Assembly: GCA_002414145.1 (NCBI GenBank)
Contig: DHYP01000058.1
Coordinates: 2,203-8,174 of the forward strand
Direction: 5' to 3'
DNA: 5,972 nt
From: Methylophilaceae bacterium UBA5127
GTDB lineage: Bacteria; Pseudomonadota; Gammaproteobacteria; Burkholderiales; Methylophilaceae
Within the stretch, counting starts at the first letter, position 1, and every line of letters starts with the position of its first letter. This document shows, one piece after another, positions 5,928-5,972 of this stretch. Position numbers and translations under genes: made by a program. Under the pieces are notes generated by a model. That model searched no databases. It saw nothing but the letters and a program-made list of their open reading frames with translations, and was not told where the DNA came from.

Positions 5928-5972
5928 TTATTTATTACAAACGTACATGGTCACTTCAAAGCCAAAACGCAT
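5928..5972 (-). CDS. pqqA: PqqA, PQQ precursor peptide (3' part only)
   Basis: The last 14 codons and TAA stop of pqqA are visible: MRFGFEVTMYVCNK. The E-V-T-M-Y core is the hallmark of PqqA; its Glu (codon 5957-5955) and Tyr (5945-5943) are the two residues joined by PqqE and converted to PQQ. The Met at the very edge (5972-5970) is probably internal, because PqqA peptides are usually 22-24 residues or longer and have a conserved aromatic and acidic stretch before RFGFEV. The true start and the operon promoter should lie just outside the window. The gene is intact as far as can be seen. Confidence 0.93.
   Translation of the reverse strand: MRFGFEVTMYVCNK

Noticed and set aside
5970..5972. 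The edge ATG as the true pqqA start
   Set aside because: This would give a 14-residue peptide, too short for PqqA, whose conserved region extends upstream. The Met is probably internal.

Overview
This window reads as a stretch of chromosome from a moderately AT-rich proteobacterium that makes the redox cofactor pyrroloquinoline quinone (PQQ). The right half is a pqqABCDE operon on the minus strand, read from right to left. The protein sequences, the A-B-C-D-E order and the base composition together suggest a betaproteobacterial methylotroph of the Methylophilaceae (Methylotenera or a relative), where PQQ serves methanol dehydrogenases. That placement is inference from memory; no marker gene in the window fixes it.

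Layout. Positions 1-162 are a short, apparently divergent intergenic stretch. A probable minus-strand gene starts at position 11 and leaves the window almost at once. On the plus strand, 163-762 encodes a DUF4126 membrane protein and 755-1246 a YgjP-type metallohydrolase. They overlap by 8 bases and look like one transcription unit. An imperfect inverted repeat fits between the stop codons of ygjP and the convergent minus-strand gene. That gene (1297-2475) is a Bcr/CflA-type MFS transporter with a TTG start. Between it and pqqE lies a 160-base gap with two degenerate copies of a dispersed-repeat-like sequence. Then come pqqE (2636-3862), pqqD (3883-4167), pqqC (4171-4932), pqqB (4942-5859) and the 3' end of pqqA (5928 to the window edge).

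How the genes work together. PqqA is the peptide whose Glu and Tyr become PQQ. PqqD presents PqqA to the radical SAM enzyme PqqE, which links the two side chains. A protease not present here then frees the cross-linked diamino acid. PqqB hydroxylates it, and PqqC performs the final ring closure and oxidation. pqqB, pqqC and pqqD are tightly packed, with ribosome-binding sites overlapping the upstream gene's end. The only large gap inside the operon is between pqqA and pqqB, and it contains a strong intrinsic-terminator-like hairpin. This is probably how much more pqqA message than enzyme message is made.

I see no new biological system, mobile element, CRISPR array, tRNA or rRNA. The most useful observations are the pqqA-pqqB attenuator, the long N-terminal extension and weak ribosome-binding site of PqqE, and the unusual start of the MFS gene.
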